Shown: positions 1 through 9,421, counted from the first letter of the stretch. The stretch: 64,000 nt of DNA from Alteromonas sp. C1M14 (GCF_018860965.1 NZ_JAHKQF010000004.1:1-64000); one strand, 5' to 3'. Program-made: numbers and translations. Notes: generated by a model from the letters alone, not told the origin.

Positions 1-46
1 TTTGCTAACTTTCGTTAGCGGCTTCAGCGGTTTACCCTGAAGCGGG

Positions 47-86
47 ACGCGCATTCTACGCGGTTTGTTTTCAGTGTCAACATCTT
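47..86 (-). promoter_or_regulatory. rRNA-operon-type promoter P2, facing left
   Basis: Read on the minus strand there is a perfect -35 TTGACA (75-80), a 16-base spacer and a -10 TAGAAT (53-58), followed at once by a GC-rich discriminator beginning GCGCG. Short spacer plus GC-rich discriminator is typical of stringently controlled rRNA promoters. Downstream (37-43 with 21-27, and 14-19 with 4-9) are two small hairpins that would lie in the transcript leader. The 16S rRNA gene should start left of base 1; that is inference because it is outside the window. Confidence 0.7.
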
Positions 87-194
87 TTTGAAATTTAATT
101 TCTTAAGCTGCTTTCTTGAAAACTGTTATAACAATCACTTACGTTATCTGCTATAACAACTCCTCCGTGTCCCGTTTGACGTTCTCCGTCGAAG

Positions 195-260
195 TGGTGC
201 GCATTATAGGGAATTCTAAGGAACGGTCAACAGGGAAAGTTGAAAAAATCGTGTTTTATT
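195..260 (-). promoter_or_regulatory. rRNA-operon-type promoter P1 with AT-rich UP-like tract, facing left
   Basis: On the minus strand a -35 TTGACC (225-230), a 16-base spacer and a consensus -10 TATAAT (203-208) are followed by GCGCACC, an rrn-type discriminator. Upstream of the -35 (about 232-265) lies an A/T-tract region suitable as an UP element. About 150 bases separate it from the second promoter, giving the tandem P1/P2 arrangement known from enterobacterial rrn operons. I infer an rRNA operon transcribed leftward off the window. Confidence 0.72.
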
Positions 261-390
261 GTTTGAATGCTCACTTTGCAAACAAACAAGTCAAAAAACA
301 AACAACTTGAACTAATTGTGTATACAATTGTTCATATATAAGAACAATAATAAAATCCTAAATGGATAAATAACCAACAGAGGGTGGAGT

Positions 391-1155
391 ATGTCTCCGA
401 TAATTTGCTTACGCTTTTTCGTAGTAGCAATGTGTTTCCCTACTATGTGTTTAGCTACAACGAACAACGAACCGCAAAAAACTGATGAGTACCAGGTACA
501 GTTTTTAAAACGCCAGGTCGATCAAAACATGTCAATTGGTCGTGCTATACGATCGATTGCCAGTCATTACCCTCAAGACGTCGTCTCTATTGTGGATGTT
601 GCGTTAGATACCTATCCAGATAAATACCGCGAAATCATCTTCGCTGCTATTTCTGCACAACCCGCCTCAACCGAAGATATTGTAAGAATGGCTATCGAAA
701 AAGAAGTAGGTAGTTGTCCGTCGATTGTTCAGCTAGCCATTCAAGCCGAACCGAGCTATGTCGACTTTGTTGTTCAGGCCGCCGCTAATGCAACACCAGA
801 CGAACTAAATGATATTGTGCGTGTTGCCGTGCAAACTGAGCCTGACTCGGCGGATCGCATTGTACAAACCCTGTCGCAGGAACACCCTAATAAACTTGTG
901 CAGATCATGTCTACAGCGTTACACGCTGTACCCTATGTTGGCGAATATGTTGTTGATGCCTTATTAGCAGTGTTTCCCGGCCAATCTGAAGAAGTTGTGA
1001 CTACCGCGCTAAAAGAGACGTCAGCCGAGAAAGAACAAACAATGCGTATTTTGCAAACCGCGCAAAGCTATGGCGTTTCAGATGCTAAGCTAACGGAGTA
1101 TGGTGAAACTGCGGGTTTAAACGAAACAGAAATTGCACAAGTTCTGAATAACTAG
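391..1155 (+). CDS. Exported helical-repeat protein of unknown function
   Basis: The 254-residue product starts with a signal peptide (residues 1-22, hydrophobic core then a small-residue cleavage site after CLA). Nearly all the rest, about residues 45-210, is a run of roughly 17-18-residue units with the pattern Pro, then about six residues, then (I/V)V-x-x-A(I/V/L) and an acidic or polar turn. This should form stacked alpha-helix pairs, as in other solenoid scaffolds. There is no catalytic motif. A purine-rich GGTGGAG lies just before the ATG. It is divergent from the presumed rRNA promoters and convergent with the glycosyltransferase at 1204-2910. I do not recognise a named family; a periplasmic scaffold is a guess. 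Confidence 0.8.
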   Translation: MSPIICLRFFVVAMCFPTMCLATTNNEPQKTDEYQVQFLKRQVDQNMSIGRAIRSIASHYPQDVVSIVDVALDTYPDKYREIIFAAISAQPASTEDIVRMAIEKEVGSCPSIVQLAIQAEPSYVDFVVQAAANATPDELNDIVRVAVQTEPDSADRIVQTLSQEHPNKLVQIMSTALHAVPYVGEYVVDALLAVFPGQSEEVVTTALKETSAEKEQTMRILQTAQSYGVSDAKLTEYGETAGLNETEIAQVLNN

Positions 1156-1175
1156 CTTTCATACTTGCACATCTT

Positions 1176-1214
1176 ACACAGAGTAACGTTAATTCCTTTA
1201 AAGTTACTCTGTGT
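1176..1214. terminator. Bidirectional hairpin between convergent genes
   Basis: A perfect 12-base inverted repeat (1176-1187 with 1203-1214) surrounds a 15-base AT-rich loop. It lies after the stop of the upstream plus-strand gene and contains the stop and last three codons of the minus-strand glycosyltransferase. A short T-containing stretch follows on the plus side. It probably ends transcription in both directions, though neither side has a long T-run. Confidence 0.55.
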
Positions 1215-2910
1215 ATTCTTTAATTGAAAAGTTTTCTCGTTTTAGCGTTAAATTCGGACTATAAGCCGGATCATGGGCTATAACGTCTGCCCACTTCGTT
1301 TGTAGGTATGTCAGCTCTCGTTGAAACCGCGCCGCTTTTTCAGGAGCAATATCCAGCCCTCGGCTTACCGATTCATGATGATAAAGTTCCGCTTCGGCAC
1401 AATACACATTTCTAACACCAGCCTCTTTTATCCGAAGACAAAAATCCACATCGTTAAACGCCACCGTAAGGTCTTTTTCATTTAAGCCCCCTACTGCGTT
1501 AAATAGCGACTTCTTCACCAGCAAGCAGGCAGCAGTAACTGCACTGTAATTCTGGGTGGCTATTAAACGCTTCATGTACCCTGGATGATAGCGAGGGAAA
1601 TACTTATGTGCGTGACCTGCGCCACCACCGTAACCTAATACCACGCCACCATGCTGAATGCGGCCATCCGAATAAATAAGCTTCGCCCCTACGCAGCCAA
1701 TATCTTCCCGTATGGCATGACCGACCATAAAGGTTAGCCAATCGGGTTTAATGACCTCAATGTCGTTGTTTACCAACCCCACCACGTCTCCTTTAGCGTG
1801 CTGAACGCCAAAGTTGTTGATCGCCGAATAATTGAACGGCCCGGGATAGGACAACACACGAATGTTCGCTATCTGCTTTAATGATTCAAAATACGCTAAG
1901 CTGTCGGGTTCGTCAGAGCCATTATCAATAAGCAAAATTTCGTAATGTTTATACGTGGTTTTAGTAAGAATGGAATCGATACAGGCTTTAACTAAGTCTT
2001 TGCCATTTTTGGTAGGAATAATTAGCGACACCAGAGGGTTCTTTGTTACCGGCCATTGCACGTGATTTACCTGTAAGGCTTCATTATAGGCCAACGCCGC
2101 CGGCGTTTGATCTGTTAGCACCTTCGACACATCATTTAAGCCGACTTTTATATGGGCAGATTTTGAAGACCGATGCACCACGGTATAAGGTACATGCCCC
2201 ATGGAAATTGCAGGGCTTATAAAGGCCAGTTCAGCCACCAGACCAGCAATACTTTGTACATCTGTATACCGCACCTGTTGTAAGGCTGCTGCTGTTACTA
2301 ACACGCCTGTATCTATATAGGCGGTAGAATAAAACAGTTCTGGGTTCCAATCGGGTAAAAAATGAGGAGAGCTGAGCTTTCCTTGTTTGTCCCGCATATC
2401 GGTATCGCAATACACGAGGGAATGCGTGCTTAGTGCATGAAATAGTAACTTTAAGGCATGTTGGTGTAATGTATCACCAGCGTTGAGCAATAAAACCGGA
2501 GCGCCCTTGTCTAAACGATCGATGGCGCCACTAAGCCGGCTTGCCTGCAGCACATCGGTGCGAGGGCCGCTTTCGCCTACAACAATGACCTTTAAAGATG
2601 ACAACCGTAAGCGCGACAATGCACCAAGGGTGACTTCCACACCACTGTTACCCACAATAATCACTTGCAAGGCATCAGGAGTTGTATAACCACTTGCTAA
2701 TGCAGTGACCGTTTGGTTTTGTTGTTGTTGATATTTACCATACATGGCCATCCGCTTTTTTTTGCTGGGAAAGCCGTAGAACAGGCCCGAACGCTGTAAA
2801 GATTTACTATAAAACTCGGTGAGCTTGTGATTACTTTTGAGTTTATTTTTGATGGTGAGTGGCAACAGGCCTATGGCCCCTTTCACCGTTAGCATAGCAA
2901 TCTTCTTCAT
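1204..2910 (-). CDS. GT2-family glycosyltransferase
   Basis: The product has 568 residues. A GT-A fold GT2 domain occupies about residues 290-545: nucleotide-binding SLIIPTKNG near 294, the metal-binding NNDIE near 381 (the DxD position), and the acceptor-side NDVDFCLR near 483, where the usual ED dyad reads ND. Residues about 75-200 look like a second, degenerate GT2 unit (IIVGNSG, LNAGDT). The N-terminal 45 residues are basic. It resembles rhamnosyl- and glycosyltransferases of O-antigen and capsule loci and probably adds a sugar to the glycan made by neighbouring genes. A terminator separates it from rmlB upstream, so it may have its own transcript. Sugar specificity cannot be read. Confidence 0.85.
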   Translation of the reverse strand: MKKIAMLTVKGAIGLLPLTIKNKLKSNHKLTEFYSKSLQRSGLFYGFPSKKKRMAMYGKYQQQQNQTVTALASGYTTPDALQVIIVGNSGVEVTLGALSRLRLSSLKVIVVGESGPRTDVLQASRLSGAIDRLDKGAPVLLLNAGDTLHQHALKLLFHALSTHSLVYCDTDMRDKQGKLSSPHFLPDWNPELFYSTAYIDTGVLVTAAALQQVRYTDVQSIAGLVAELAFISPAISMGHVPYTVVHRSSKSAHIKVGLNDVSKVLTDQTPAALAYNEALQVNHVQWPVTKNPLVSLIIPTKNGKDLVKACIDSILTKTTYKHYEILLIDNGSDEPDSLAYFESLKQIANIRVLSYPGPFNYSAINNFGVQHAKGDVVGLVNNDIEVIKPDWLTFMVGHAIREDIGCVGAKLIYSDGRIQHGGVVLGYGGGAGHAHKYFPRYHPGYMKRLIATQNYSAVTAACLLVKKSLFNAVGGLNEKDLTVAFNDVDFCLRIKEAGVRNVYCAEAELYHHESVSRGLDIAPEKAARFQRELTYLQTKWADVIAHDPAYSPNLTLKRENFSIKEYTE

Positions 2911-2936
2911 ACCGCGAGATATTCCTCAACTATTCA

Positions 2937-2964
2937 ACAAAAAGGCCGCTGTAATAGCGGCCTT
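2937..2964 (-). terminator. Rho-independent terminator after rmlB
   Basis: A 9-base GC-rich stem (2942-2950 with 2956-2964) with a 5-base loop is followed on the minus strand by TTTTTGTT. It would end or attenuate the rmlACDB transcript before the glycosyltransferase gene. Confidence 0.75.
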
Positions 2965-2993
2965 AAAAGTGTAACACGGTTTAACGGCGGGAT

Positions 2994-4079
2994 TTAACTT
3001 CCTGTGCCTAAACGCTCGCCTTGATAACTACCGTCAAGCACTGCCTTCCACCATGTTTCATTATTTAAATACCACTCTACGGTTTTACGAATACCGCTTT
3101 CAAACGTCTCTTGCGGTGCCCACCCTAACTCGCGCTGTATTTTTGAAGCATCGATGGCATAACGCATGTCATGACCAGGGCGATCTTGAACATAGGTAAT
3201 TTGTTCTTCGTAAGGAGCGTCTTTTGGTTTAACGTCATCTAAAATGGTACAAATGGTTTTAACAACGTCGATATTCTGCTTTTCGTTGTGCCCACCAATG
3301 TTATAGGTTTCACCTATTTCGCCTTGTAGGGCAACTAACACTAACGCCCGGGCGTGATCTTCCACATACAACCAGTCACGAATTTGATTCCCTTTACCAT
3401 AAACAGGCAAAGGCTTACCGGCCAACGCATTAAGTATGACTAATGGAATAAGTTTTTCGGGGAAGTGATAAGGCCCATAATTATTTGAGCAATTCGTTAC
3501 TAACGTAGGCAGTTTATAAGTACGCAACCATGACCGCACAAGTTGGTCTGAACTGGCTTTACTCGCCGAATACGGCGAGCTAGGTGCATAAGGCGTTGTT
3601 TCGGTGAATAACGGCAGCTCTGTACCTGGCGCCACATCATCTGGATGAGGCAAATCGCCATACACTTCATCAGTGGAAATGTGGTGAAACTTAAAGCCTG
3701 CTTTTTTATCACCGTCTAACGACGACCAATAAGCCCGTGCTTGCTCTAGCAATGTGTAAGTACCTACCACATTGGTTTGAATAAACTCGCCTGGGCCATC
3801 AATGGAGCGATCCACATGAGACTCTGCCGCCAAGTGCATAATAATATCTGGCTGCCAGGTGGTAAGCACACGTTTTATTTCATCAGCATCGCATATATCC
3901 ACTTTTTCAAAATGGTAGCGCTCGCTATTAGAAACTGGCGCAAGGGATTCTAAGTTCCCTGCGTAGGTTAGCTTGTCGACATTAATCACAGCATGATCGG
4001 TGTCGTTGATAAGGTGTCGTACCACGGCTGAGCCAATAAACCCTGCCCCACCTGTGACTAATATTGTTTTGCTCATCAT
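2994..4079 (-). CDS. rmlB: dTDP-glucose 4,6-dehydratase
   Basis: This is the second enzyme of dTDP-L-rhamnose synthesis; it converts dTDP-glucose to dTDP-4-keto-6-deoxyglucose with bound NAD in the cytoplasm. The 361-residue product is an extended short-chain dehydrogenase: Rossmann GGAGFIGS at residues 10-17, catalytic TDE at 136-138, and the YxxxK pair Tyr170/Lys174. The length is normal for RmlB. Two ATG codons in tandem start the frame (MMSK); either could be used. It is the last gene of the rmlACDB run, 13 bases after rmlD, and ends at a clear terminator. Confidence 0.97.
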   Translation of the reverse strand: MMSKTILVTGGAGFIGSAVVRHLINDTDHAVINVDKLTYAGNLESLAPVSNSERYHFEKVDICDADEIKRVLTTWQPDIIMHLAAESHVDRSIDGPGEFIQTNVVGTYTLLEQARAYWSSLDGDKKAGFKFHHISTDEVYGDLPHPDDVAPGTELPLFTETTPYAPSSPYSASKASSDQLVRSWLRTYKLPTLVTNCSNNYGPYHFPEKLIPLVILNALAGKPLPVYGKGNQIRDWLYVEDHARALVLVALQGEIGETYNIGGHNEKQNIDVVKTICTILDDVKPKDAPYEEQITYVQDRPGHDMRYAIDASKIQRELGWAPQETFESGIRKTVEWYLNNETWWKAVLDGSYQGERLGTGS

Positions 4080-4092
4080 TATTAACTCTGTA

Positions 4093-4953
4093 TTAAGCTT
4101 TCAGCTCATCCATCATCGCCGACAATTGCTTGCGCCAATGGGTAGGATGAATAGAAGAAAAAGTGTCTCGCGTTAGGGTTTTATCTAACACGCTATAATG
4201 GGGACGCTTTGCCGGCGTAGGATATTGGGACGAAGGAATGGGCATTACCGGAACGGCATTTTCCAATAGTCCCTTTTCTATGCCTAACTCTTGAATAGCT
4301 AAGGCAAAGTCATACCAACTACAAACGCCTTCGTCTGTCCAGTGATATACCCCGTGGGTTTTATTCTGTGCTGCGTACACACAGGCTTGTGCCAACCCTT
4401 TTGCCCACGTTGGTGTGCCCACTTGGTCGTCAATTACCCCAAGCTGAGGTTTTTCGGCCATTAAGCGCAGCATAGTTTTAACAAAATTATTGCCGTGAGA
4501 GGAATACACCCACGCAGTGCGGATAAGACAACTGGCCTCTGGTAACGTTTGAAGCAGCGCCTTTTCACCCTCGGCCTTGGTTTTGCCATAAACGCCCTGG
4601 GGTTCAATAGCATCATCCACCGTATATGGAGACCCTTTGCTACCGTTGAACACATAGTCGGTAGACACATGCACTAAAAACACGCCGGCTTGTTTACAGT
4701 ACGAAGCCAAATTGGCCACACCCTGAGTATTAATTAATGCTGCAGCCTGCTCGTCGGTTTCGGCTTTATCTACCGCGGTATAAGCTGATGCGTTAATAAT
4801 GGCATCGGGCTTAACAGCATCCAAGGTTTTTGTTAGCGCGTTAAGATCCGTAATATCAATGTCGTCGCGACCAAAGCATGAAACATGATCGCCAAGTAGT
4901 TGCTGAAGTTCGAAAGACAGTTGGCCTGATTTGCCAATTACCACCATGTTCAT
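4093..4953 (-). CDS. rmlD: dTDP-4-dehydrorhamnose reductase
   Basis: It catalyses the last step of dTDP-L-rhamnose synthesis, the NAD(P)H-dependent reduction of dTDP-4-dehydro-L-rhamnose. The 286-residue product has a Rossmann glycine motif GKSGQLS at 7-13 (the last Gly of the usual GxxGQLG is Ser), [12 protein letters not shown] at about 54-65, STDYVFNG at 97-104 and the active-site Tyr122/Lys126 (YGKTK). AAGGAT lies five bases before the first ATG; a second in-frame ATG follows two codons later. It sits 8 bases after rmlC. Confidence 0.96.
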   Translation of the reverse strand: MNMVVIGKSGQLSFELQQLLGDHVSCFGRDDIDITDLNALTKTLDAVKPDAIINASAYTAVDKAETDEQAAALINTQGVANLASYCKQAGVFLVHVSTDYVFNGSKGSPYTVDDAIEPQGVYGKTKAEGEKALLQTLPEASCLIRTAWVYSSHGNNFVKTMLRLMAEKPQLGVIDDQVGTPTWAKGLAQACVYAAQNKTHGVYHWTDEGVCSWYDFALAIQELGIEKGLLENAVPVMPIPSSQYPTPAKRPHYSVLDKTLTRDTFSSIHPTHWRKQLSAMMDELKA

Positions 4954-4961
4954 GATAATCC

Positions 4962-5507
4962 TTAGAACGTTGGGGCGTCTGAAAACGCCAATCCGTCAGC
5001 ATCTTTGGCTGATAACGCAGGCGCTTGCCCATTCACTAGCGGCCATTTAATGCCAATGGTGGGATCGTCGTACTTAATACTAACTTCAGATTCTGGATGA
5101 TAGTAATCTGTGCATTTATACACAAATTCGGCCGACTCACTGGTAACGTAAAAACCGTGTGCAAACCCAGCTGGTACCCAAAGCTGACGCTTATTTTCAG
5201 CATTTAACAGCACACCTACCCATTTACCAAAGGTGGGAGAACTTTTGCGCATATCTACCGCAACATCGAATACTTCACCACTTACCACACGTACCAACTT
5301 ACCTTGGGTGTGTTCAAGCTGATAGTGCAGCCCACGCAAAATGCCCTGCTTAGATTTCGAATGGTTGTCTTGCACAAATTCAACGTCTGCACATTCTTTC
5401 TTAAACCAATCGGTGCGGAAGGTTTCCATAAAAAAACCACGTTCGTCACCGAAGACACGTGGCTCTATAACTTTAACATCAGGGATGTCAGTTTGAATAA
5501 CTTGCAT
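4962..5507 (-). CDS. rmlC: dTDP-4-dehydrorhamnose 3,5-epimerase
   Basis: It performs the double epimerisation at C3 and C5 of dTDP-4-keto-6-deoxyglucose. I start it at the ATG at 5507, giving 181 residues as is usual for RmlC; an 11-residue in-frame extension would need a TTG and adds nothing conserved. The cupin core shows RGLHYQ (His61 is the expected base), GEVFDVAVDMR and the GFAHGF segment at 114-119. It lies between rmlA and rmlD; the 90-base gap to rmlA has no obvious terminator. Confidence 0.95.
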   Translation of the reverse strand: MQVIQTDIPDVKVIEPRVFGDERGFFMETFRTDWFKKECADVEFVQDNHSKSKQGILRGLHYQLEHTQGKLVRVVSGEVFDVAVDMRKSSPTFGKWVGVLLNAENKRQLWVPAGFAHGFYVTSESAEFVYKCTDYYHPESEVSIKYDDPTIGIKWPLVNGQAPALSAKDADGLAFSDAPTF

Positions 5508-5597
5508 GAAATTACTATTCCAAATTATTAGATACGACAATATATTGAGTAGCGTGGGAAAGCCAACGATGGCTTTCCACTTTAAAGTACGAAGATA

Positions 5598-6476
5598 CTA
5601 CCTTATGCGATCGTTGATGACTTTTAATAGATACGTGCCATAACCGCTTTTAACTAGGGGCGCAGCAAGCTTTTCTAGTTGCTGAGCATCAATATAACCC
5701 ATTCGATAAGCCACTTCTTCAGGGCAACATATCTTTAAGCCTTGGCGTTTTTCTATGGCGGCCACAAAGTTAGCGGCATCAAGCAGGCTATCTAATGTAC
5801 CGGTGTCGAGCCAAGCCGAGCCTCGACCCATTAGCTCTACTTTTAGCGAGCCTTCTTCTAAATACATTGTATTTAGATCTGTGATTTCAAGCTCGCCACG
5901 AGGAGAAGGCTTTACTTCTTTCGCAAAATCGACAACCCGATTATCGTAATAATACAAACCGGTAACAGCATAATTCGATTTAGCCACTTTAGGCTTTTCT
6001 TCTATCGATAACGCCTTCCAGTTTTCATCAAAATCTACCACGCCATAACGTTCGGGGTCGGTAACGTGATAACCAAATACGGTAGCGCCCTGCTCTTGCG
6101 CATAAGCATTAGTTAAAGACTGACGTAAGTCGTGACCATAATAAATGTTATCGCCCAAAATAAGGGTACAGGCATCGTTGCCAATGAATTGCTCGCCAAT
6201 AATAAAGGCTTGTGCAAGGCCATCGGGAGACGGTTGCGCCGCGTATTGCACGTTAATACCTAAACTAGAACCATCGCCAATTAAGTCAATAAAGCGCTGC
6301 TGTTCTTGAGGGGTAGTGATGATAAGAATATCTTTGATACCTGACATCATCAGGGTTGCAAGAGGATAGTAAATCATCGGTTTGTCATAAACCGGCATCA
6401 GTTGCTTGCTGACTACTTTTGTCAGCGGATGCAAACGGGTTCCTGAGCCACCCGCTAGTATTATTCCTTTGCGCAT
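5598..6476 (-). CDS. rmlA: Glucose-1-phosphate thymidylyltransferase
   Basis: It makes dTDP-glucose from glucose-1-phosphate and dTTP and commits carbon to rhamnose synthesis. From the ATG at 6476, with AGGAG eight bases before it, the product has 292 residues, the normal RmlA length; a longer frame upstream lacks support. The signature [11 protein letters not shown] lies at 9-19, the Lys of [11 protein letters not shown] follows, and LGDNIYYG carries the metal-binding Asp. It is the first gene of the leftward rml operon and diverges from the glycosyltransferase at 6692. Confidence 0.97.
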   Translation of the reverse strand: MRKGIILAGGSGTRLHPLTKVVSKQLMPVYDKPMIYYPLATLMMSGIKDILIITTPQEQQRFIDLIGDGSSLGINVQYAAQPSPDGLAQAFIIGEQFIGNDACTLILGDNIYYGHDLRQSLTNAYAQEQGATVFGYHVTDPERYGVVDFDENWKALSIEEKPKVAKSNYAVTGLYYYDNRVVDFAKEVKPSPRGELEITDLNTMYLEEGSLKVELMGRGSAWLDTGTLDSLLDAANFVAAIEKRQGLKICCPEEVAYRMGYIDAQQLEKLAAPLVKSGYGTYLLKVINDRIR

Positions 6477-6500
6477 TTGTCTGCTCCTAGATTTTATGTC

Positions 6501-6514
6501 GGTATGGTAGCGCG
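6501..6514 (+). promoter_or_regulatory. Possible ops-like element ahead of the long plus-strand polysaccharide operon
   Basis: The sequence GGTATGGTAGCGCG shares the GGTAGCG core of the ops site (GGCGGTAGCGT), which recruits the antiterminator RfaH to long polysaccharide operons. It lies on the strand of the 11-kb plus-strand array, about 180 bases before its first gene. The match is partial and a promoter upstream of it was not identified, so this is weak. Confidence 0.2.
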
Positions 6515-6548
6515 TTATCAAGAGTAATTAAATAATCAAACCTTATTC

Positions 6549-6577
6549 TTGACCTGAATAGTGCAAACTTACACAAT
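6549..6577 (+). promoter_or_regulatory. Candidate promoter for the plus-strand polysaccharide array
   Basis: A TTGACC hexamer is followed after 17 bases by CACAAT. The -35 is good and the -10 is poor. Position in the divergent gap between rmlA and the first glycosyltransferase gene makes it plausible, but other AT-rich hexamers are present downstream. Confidence 0.3.
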
Positions 6578-6691
6578 GCTTTTTCGTAAGTAGATTATTT
6601 ATATAATAATTAAAGTAAAGTAACACCACACACAGATCTTTGTGCTTTACTGCTTGTCTTACCTCACAATTTCGAATGAAAAGGCATTTCA

Positions 6692-9409
6692 ATGGACGCA
6701 AAAAGTATGAAATTAGTTGGCTGTATAGATGTACTCAACGCTGGGATCGTGTGTGGGTGGGCTGCTAATTTGAATTCTGAAGAAAGCATTTCTATCGCCA
6801 TTTATTGCAATAACCAGTTAATGGGTGTGGGTAAAGCCGATATATTCAGGCAGGATCTCAAGGAAGCAGACATTCATTCTGGCTTCCATGGCTTTGAAAT
6901 AGATGTTGATACTTCCATGCTGGTGAACAATGCAAACATTGAGCTTCGAGAGCAATCCACCGACGCTATAATTGAAACGAATGGATATAACGTTGGCATT
7001 ATTTCCCCTTCGTGTTGGGCAGAAGCCCAAGGAGTAAGAGATAACCAGTTCTTTTTTGCTATAGCATCTAACGCGCCCATTCACGAAAAAACTGTAGCTA
7101 TATCCTGTGATGGTAAAGAAATTTGTCAGCATACAATTAACACCCAAGCTAAGTACATTCAGGAACATGTGTGGCTTCCGGCTCATGTTTTAGACAATCA
7201 GTGCCACTTACTCGAAATATCAATAAAGGGCTTTGAACAAAAGTTAGGCGGCGGATTTTTTACCCTAAAGCCAATTGTAACTCCATGGATGTATTTAAAA
7301 GAAAGCCACAAAAAGCCTGGTTTTATGAGTTTACCTCGCCAAGCTGACTCCAGATATGAATCTCTACATTACCAGCTAGAATCCATTGTAAAAGGCACCT
7401 CTTCTAGCGATATGAAATCGGTAATGACGGCACATGCGGTAGTTGTGGAGGGGTATGAAGGAAGATCTAGCTTCCCTGAGTTTAGCCTTCCCAAATTTGA
7501 TAAGCCTGAAGTATCAATAATAGTACCCGCATATAATAAATTTGAACTGACTTACCACTGTATTGCCTCAATACTTCTTGCTTACAATCAATGCAGCTAT
7601 GAAGTGATTTTAGCAGACGATTGCTCTACGGATGAAACAGCTAGAGCAGAAAAAATAATCGAAAACTTGGTTATATCAAGAAACCCTGAAAACTTACGAT
7701 TTTTAAGAAGCTGCAACAGAGCAACTAAAAAAGCTAATGGTAAGTTCATTATTTTTCTGAACAACGACACTGAAGTTTCGTCTTTTTGGATTGATGAGCT
7801 AATAGAAAAGCATAAGTCGGATAATTCTATCGGTTTAACAGGTTCTAAATTGCTTAATTTAGACGGCAGTATGCAAGAGGCTGGCGGTATAGTTTGGGAG
7901 AATGGTCAACCTTGGAACGTGGGTAGAGATGCTAACCCTCTGCAACCAGAATTTAATTATGCCCGTGAAGTTGATTACGTTTCAGGGGCCGCGATGTGTA
8001 TTTCCAAAACGGTTTGGGAAGAAGTTGGCATGTTCAGCGAAGAGTTGATCCCTTGCTACTATGAAGATACAGATTTGGCGTTTAAAGTGCGTGACGCTGG
8101 ATACAAAACTATTTATGTACCAACCTCACAAGTAGTGCATTTTGAGGGACAAAGCCACGGCCGAGATGTTACGAAAGGGTTAAAGCGCTATCAAGTTATA
8201 AATGAGAAAACCTTCCGAAACAAGTGGTTTAAAGCATTCAAACATAACGGTACAGCTAGCCTTGAAAACCTCAAAATAGAAAAAGACCGCAATATCGATC
8301 AGCGTATATTGGTTTTAGATTATGCTAGCCCTCAGTCGGATAAGGATGCTGGTAGCTACGCCGCTATTCAAGAAATGAAGTTAATGCTTTCCCTAGGGTT
8401 TAAGGTAACCTTTGTTCCCGAGAATTTAGCCCATTTTGGTAAGTACACCACAACACTACAAAAATTAGGTGTAGAAGTACTGTATGCACCGTTTTATACG
8501 TCTATGGATGATGTATTAGAGCGACGTTTAGATGAAATGGATGCGGTGTATATTACCCGTTATTATGTTGCCGAAGCTTATTTAACAAAAATTAAAGAAA
8601 AAGGGAAAAAGGTAGTTTTCAATAATGCCGACCTGCATTTTTTAAGAGAGATACGCGCAGCGCTGCAAAATGGTAAAGATGAAGATAAATTAGCTGCGGC
8701 AGTTAAAACTCGAGAACGAGAACTACGTGTGTGTAATAGCGTAGATGCCATTTTAACGTATAACAGTACAGAACAGGCCGTGATCACCAGCTTCATACTC
8801 GACGCAGAAAAACTTCATATCACCCCATGGGTTCTAGAAGATAAACAAGCAGGACCAAGCTTTGAAAAGCGCAATGGTATAGTATTTCTAGGCGGTTTTA
8901 ATCATAGACCAAATGTGGAGTGTGTAGAGTTTTTAGCAGATAAAATAATGCCAGCCCTTGCTAAAAAAAGGCCTGATATAACACTTTATGTATACGGCAG
9001 CAATATGCCAGCGGTTATGAAAGAGTTAGAGTGCAACAATATCAAAATGGTAGGATTTGCTGAACACTTAGATGATGTGTTCCATAACCACCGCGTATTT
9101 GTAGCACCTTTGTTATCCGGAGCAGGCATTAAAGGTAAGGTTCTTGAATCTATGGCCTACCAGTTACCCGGTGTACTTTCAGAAATTGCGGCCGAGGGCA
9201 CAGGATTAACCCACGGCATTAGTACGCTGATACCTCAAAAGACGGATGAGTGGGTAGATGCAATCATTAAGCTTTACGATGATAAAAAGCTATGGAACAA
9301 GTTTGCAGAAAATGAACTGACTCTGGTTAAATCAAACTTTTCTTTTGAAGGTGGAAAAGCAGCTTTCAAAGAAATATTTGCTTCTGTAGGCTTGTTCACG
9401 ACTCACTAG
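6692..9409 (+). CDS. Bifunctional GT2-GT4 glycosyltransferase with N-terminal GWA-type domain
   Basis: The product has 905 residues in three parts. Residues about 8-100 match a small beta-rich domain often found in front of bacterial glycosyltransferases (the GWAAN...GKADIFRQDL...GFHGFEI pattern). Residues about 270-520 are a GT2 domain: SIIVPAYNK near 273, LNNDTE near 354, VSGAAMC near 430, and the catalytic YYEDTDLAFK near 455. Residues about 545-890 are a GT-B fold GT4 domain ending in FVAPLLSGAGIKGKVLE with the donor-binding Glu. Two active domains suggest it adds two successive sugars. AAAAGG precedes the ATG by seven bases. It heads the rightward array; the sulfotransferase gene follows after 12 bases. 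Confidence 0.88.
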   Translation: MDAKSMKLVGCIDVLNAGIVCGWAANLNSEESISIAIYCNNQLMGVGKADIFRQDLKEADIHSGFHGFEIDVDTSMLVNNANIELREQSTDAIIETNGYNVGIISPSCWAEAQGVRDNQFFFAIASNAPIHEKTVAISCDGKEICQHTINTQAKYIQEHVWLPAHVLDNQCHLLEISIKGFEQKLGGGFFTLKPIVTPWMYLKESHKKPGFMSLPRQADSRYESLHYQLESIVKGTSSSDMKSVMTAHAVVVEGYEGRSSFPEFSLPKFDKPEVSIIVPAYNKFELTYHCIASILLAYNQCSYEVILADDCSTDETARAEKIIENLVISRNPENLRFLRSCNRATKKANGKFIIFLNNDTEVSSFWIDELIEKHKSDNSIGLTGSKLLNLDGSMQEAGGIVWENGQPWNVGRDANPLQPEFNYAREVDYVSGAAMCISKTVWEEVGMFSEELIPCYYEDTDLAFKVRDAGYKTIYVPTSQVVHFEGQSHGRDVTKGLKRYQVINEKTFRNKWFKAFKHNGTASLENLKIEKDRNIDQRILVLDYASPQSDKDAGSYAAIQEMKLMLSLGFKVTFVPENLAHFGKYTTTLQKLGVEVLYAPFYTSMDDVLERRLDEMDAVYITRYYVAEAYLTKIKEKGKKVVFNNADLHFLREIRAALQNGKDEDKLAAAVKTRERELRVCNSVDAILTYNSTEQAVITSFILDAEKLHITPWVLEDKQAGPSFEKRNGIVFLGGFNHRPNVECVEFLADKIMPALAKKRPDITLYVYGSNMPAVMKELECNNIKMVGFAEHLDDVFHNHRVFVAPLLSGAGIKGKVLESMAYQLPGVLSEIAAEGTGLTHGISTLIPQKTDEWVDAIIKLYDDKKLWNKFAENELTLVKSNFSFEGGKAAFKEIFASVGLFTTH

Positions 9410-9421
9410 AAGGATAACAAT

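Noticed and set aside
116-310. 64-codon plus-strand frame
   Set aside because: It lies across the antisense of two rRNA-type promoters, has no ribosome binding site and reads as low-complexity.
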